The notes under the pieces were generated by a model. It was not told the DNA's origin and made no database searches. It saw only the letters and a list, made by a program, of their open reading frames with translations. Position numbers and translations under genes: made by a program. Shown piece by piece: positions 12,231 through 13,870 of a DNA stretch of 13,870 nt; position 1 is the first letter of the stretch, and each line of letters begins with the position of its first letter. Source of the DNA: Chthoniobacter flavus (GTDB lineage: Bacteria; Verrucomicrobiota; Verrucomicrobiia; Chthoniobacterales; DYNR01); assembly GCA_020720945.1 (NCBI GenBank), contig DYNR01000009.1, positions 1 through 13,870 on the forward strand, written 5' to 3'.

Positions 12231-13870
12231 TCATGTCTTGCCCTCTTGTTTGATGATGGCGAGGAGGTCAGGGCTGTCGGCGGTGAGGCGGAGGAGGCGG
12301 TTGCGGATGGGGTGGCTGGGGGCGTTTAGGGAGAGTAGCGCAAGCATCCCTGCTTGCATATCTTCGGGAGGACACAAGCTGGAAGCTTGTGCTACGCTGT
12401 CGTGGAAGAGCAGGTCGCGCTCCGCCATGTGGTCGCGGAAGTAGCACTCCATCACGCAGGCATCAATGAGGTCCGAGAGGAAAGTAGCACAAGCATCCCT
12501 GCTTGTGTTTGTTGCGGAAGATACAAGCTGGAAGCTTGTGCTACTCTTCGCAAACTGGATGAGGGGGACTAACCGCTCAAACAGGCTCACCTCAGCGGCG
12601 GTGGGTTTCTTGATGGGGATTTTCTCGACGAAGATTTTGCGAACTTCGTAGGTATTGCCCATCAGTTCCGGGAAATTGTCGCGAAAGCAGCAGCGGAACA
12701 GGTAGGAGTTGAGAAATGCTGTTATGTATGAAAGCGACTCGCCATCAGCGGCGGTGATGATGAAGGCCTTGTCGTTAATGAAAAAGGAAGCCTCCCGGTC
12801 AAAATAGAAAGGGAGGTATTTAGTCATGTTCGGATAGATGATCTTGGGTTTGGAGAACTCTTCGTAATAGCCGATCACATCTTGAGTCTCGAACCATTCA
12901 TAGGCGCCAGCTTTTCGTCCATCCCACTTCACGGCCTGCCAATCGCGAGGCTTGGGTTCTAAGTTCGCCCGGTAGGTTTCCAAGTGCTTCCGAAGGGGCA
13001 GTGGTAGCTGCGAGAACTTTAGATCGTAGGCGGGAAAGGTGGCGATCATCCACGCTCCATCCCATTTTGTGGCGTAGCGTTCGACATATCTGCCTCGGAG
13101 CAACGGCACGAGAAAATCGGCACATCGTGGGTCTTCAGCAATGAAAGCGTCGCGCTGCTCCTGTGTGATGTAGAAAGCGTCGTTGAAACCGGTCTTGATG
13201 CCGTAGTTGATTTGAATATCCCATTTTTCGAGCGGCACACCTTGGGCTTCGACTTGGGTTTTGATGAGTTGGCGTTCGGGTGGGAGGACGACCCACGGGT
13301 TCCCATCAAGGGCGGTGAGCGGAATGGCATGGCGGGTAAAGTAGTCCCCCGGATTGCTCATGGCGGCGGCTGTGTCGCTGGCGTAACAACTCATGGTGCG
13401 GTGGGTAGATGATTGTTTGGCGAGTGAGGTGATGCAGGTGTAGGTGGTGGCGGCTCCGAAGTTCTGTGCCATGCCGAAATCGAGGACAGCGGTGGTGTTC
13501 ACCTTGGAAGAAAGAAAATCGCGCAGTTGCTCGCCATATCCGGCCCGCATCCATTTATTGGAAGTGATGAAACAAAGGTGGCCGTCGGGGCGGAGGAACT
13601 TGGCCCCGCACTCGTAGAAGAGGCAGTAGATGTCGGCCATCGCGGAGTAGGTGGCGAACTTCTGCGCTTCCCATTTCGCTTTCTGAGCGGCAGGGAACTT
13701 CTGAATCTGGATGTAAGGCGGGTTGCCGATGACGATGTCGAAGCCGGAAAGAGTAGCGCAAGCATCCTGCTTGCGAGGTTCGGAAGAACTCAAGCTAGAA
13801 GCTTGAGCTACGCTGGGTTCGGAAGAACTCAAGCTAGAAGCTTGAGCTACGCTGGGTTCGGAAGAACTCA
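12231..13870 (-). CDS. Eco57I/type IIG-like N6-adenine DNA methyltransferase (partial, 5' end beyond window)
   Basis: The frame is open from the stop at 12231 to the right edge (about 546 codons), so the N-terminal part is missing. The catalytic motif IV NPPY is at 13713-13724 in FDIVIGNPPYIQIQKF. DIYCLFYECGAKFLRPDGHL and FITSNKWMRAGYGEQLRDFL follow, as usual in the Eco57I/type IIG class. The rest (INYGIKTGFNDAFYI, LVPLLRGRYVERY, then YFDREASFFINDKAFII) matches the TaqI-like target recognition region, ending NTYEVRKIFVEKIPI. Motif I (SAM binding) and any nuclease domain would lie outside the window, so I cannot tell a restriction-methylase fusion from a lone methylase or a BREX-type PglX. The gene is interrupted in frame by three REP-like elements. 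A TTG at 13832 is a possible start in name only; it lies inside repeat DNA and the frame continues upstream. Confidence 0.88.
   Translation of the reverse strand, partial: SSSEPSVAQASSLSSSEPSVAQASSLSSSEPRKQDACATLSGFDIVIGNPPYIQIQKFPAAQKAKWEAQKFATYSAMADIYCLFYECGAKFLRPDGHLCFITSNKWMRAGYGEQLRDFLSSKVNTTAVLDFGMAQNFGAATTYTCITSLAKQSSTHRTMSCYASDTAAAMSNPGDYFTRHAIPLTALDGNPWVVLPPERQLIKTQVEAQGVPLEKWDIQINYGIKTGFNDAFYITQEQRDAFIAEDPRCADFLVPLLRGRYVERYATKWDGAWMIATFPAYDLKFSQLPLPLRKHLETYRANLEPKPRDWQAVKWDGRKAGAYEWFETQDVIGYYEEFSKPKIIYPNMTKYLPFYFDREASFFINDKAFIITAADGESLSYITAFLNSYLFRCCFRDNFPELMGNTYEVRKIFVEKIPIKKPTAAEVSLFERLVPLIQFAKSSTSFQLVSSATNTSRDACATFLSDLIDACVMECYFRDHMAERDLLFHDSVAQASSLCPPEDMQAGMLALLSLNAPSHPIRNRLLRLTADSPDLLAIIKQEGKT
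12335..12395. repeat. REP-like nested palindrome C, inside the methyltransferase gene
   Basis: The left arm GTAGCGCAAGC (12335-12345) and the right arm GCTTGTGCTAC (12385-12395) are inverted repeats with one mismatch. Each half is itself a hairpin: CAAGCATCCCTGCTTG on the left and CAAGCTGGAAGCTTG on the right, around a spacer containing CTTCGGGAGGA. On the minus strand it is translated as VAQASSLCPPEDMQAGMLAL. Confidence 0.9.
12483..12545. repeat. REP-like nested palindrome B, inside the methyltransferase gene
   Basis: This copy is 63 bases with perfect 12-base terminal inverted repeats, AGTAGCACAAGC (12483-12494) and GCTTGTGCTACT (12534-12545). It has the same two inner hairpins as copy C and a spacer with GCGGAAGATA. 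It is read in a different frame from copy C: its minus-strand product contains STSFQLVSSATNTSRDACAT. Confidence 0.93.
13753..13870. repeat. REP-like palindrome A with 39-bp tandem expansion, reaching the right edge
   Basis: The element begins with GTAGCGCAAGCATCCTGCTTGC at 13753 (left hairpin), then a spacer plus right hairpin that is repeated in tandem. The 39-bp units are 13777-13815 and 13816-13854, and a third starts at 13855 and is cut by the window edge. Each unit starts GGTTCGGAAGAACTCAAGC and ends GAGCTACGCTG. Thirty-nine bases are 13 codons, so each copy adds SSSEPSVAQASSL to the protein without shifting the frame. Confidence 0.92.

Noticed and set aside
13830..13832. TTG as the start of the methyltransferase gene
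   Set aside because: It lies inside the 39-bp repeat, the frame stays open to the window edge, and an enzyme of this class needs motif I upstream of NPPY.
13753..13870. Possible start of a CRISPR array at the right edge
   Set aside because: The 39-bp units are directly adjacent with no variable spacers, are read in frame through the methyltransferase, and match the REP-like elements at 12335 and 12483.

Overview
The window looks like chromosomal DNA of a verrucomicrobial (PVC-group) bacterium. This rests on the mix of protein types, on the very G/T-rich plus strand, and on short palindromic elements whose in-frame translations read like VAQASSL and DACAT, which I associate with Verrucomicrobia and relatives. 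The phylum is inference; no rRNA or marker gene is present.

Layout. (1) 1-533, minus: the 5' part of a lipoprotein gene that runs off the left edge. (2) 662-4445, plus: three exported proteins in a probable operon: an RlpA-like double-psi-barrel protein, a DUF1460-type NlpC/P60 amidase, and a transglutaminase-fold protein with a helical repeat tail. (3) 4550-5978, plus: a DedA-family membrane protein, followed after one base by an exported protein with a Cys...His arrangement that may be another papain-fold enzyme. (4) 5979-6206: a short intergenic stretch with two kinds of heptamer repeat. (5) 6207-9854, plus: a giant membrane-anchored protein of about 31 Sel1-like repeats. (6) 9887-12061, minus: RecD2 helicase, convergent with the Sel1 gene. 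(7) 12231-13870, minus: the C-terminal part of an Eco57I/type IIG-like adenine DNA methyltransferase, open through the right edge.

The left two thirds reads as a cell-envelope locus: four or five exported proteins plausibly act on peptidoglycan or its peptides, and the DedA protein plausibly recycles the undecaprenyl phosphate carrier. The right third concerns DNA (helicase, restriction-modification).

The most unusual signal is repeat DNA inside genes. The methyltransferase gene carries three copies of one REP-like nested palindrome, all in frame but read in different frames, and one copy has expanded into a 39-bp tandem array close to the catalytic NPPY motif. The Sel1 gene carries three tandem copies of an unrelated 18-bp palindrome, also in frame. 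A 35-bp tandem duplication has copied the start of the amidase gene and left a mini-ORF that overlaps the real start. No gene-free stretch exceeds 300 bases; the gaps at 534-661, 4446-4549 and 12062-12230 hold no promoter or terminator I could support.
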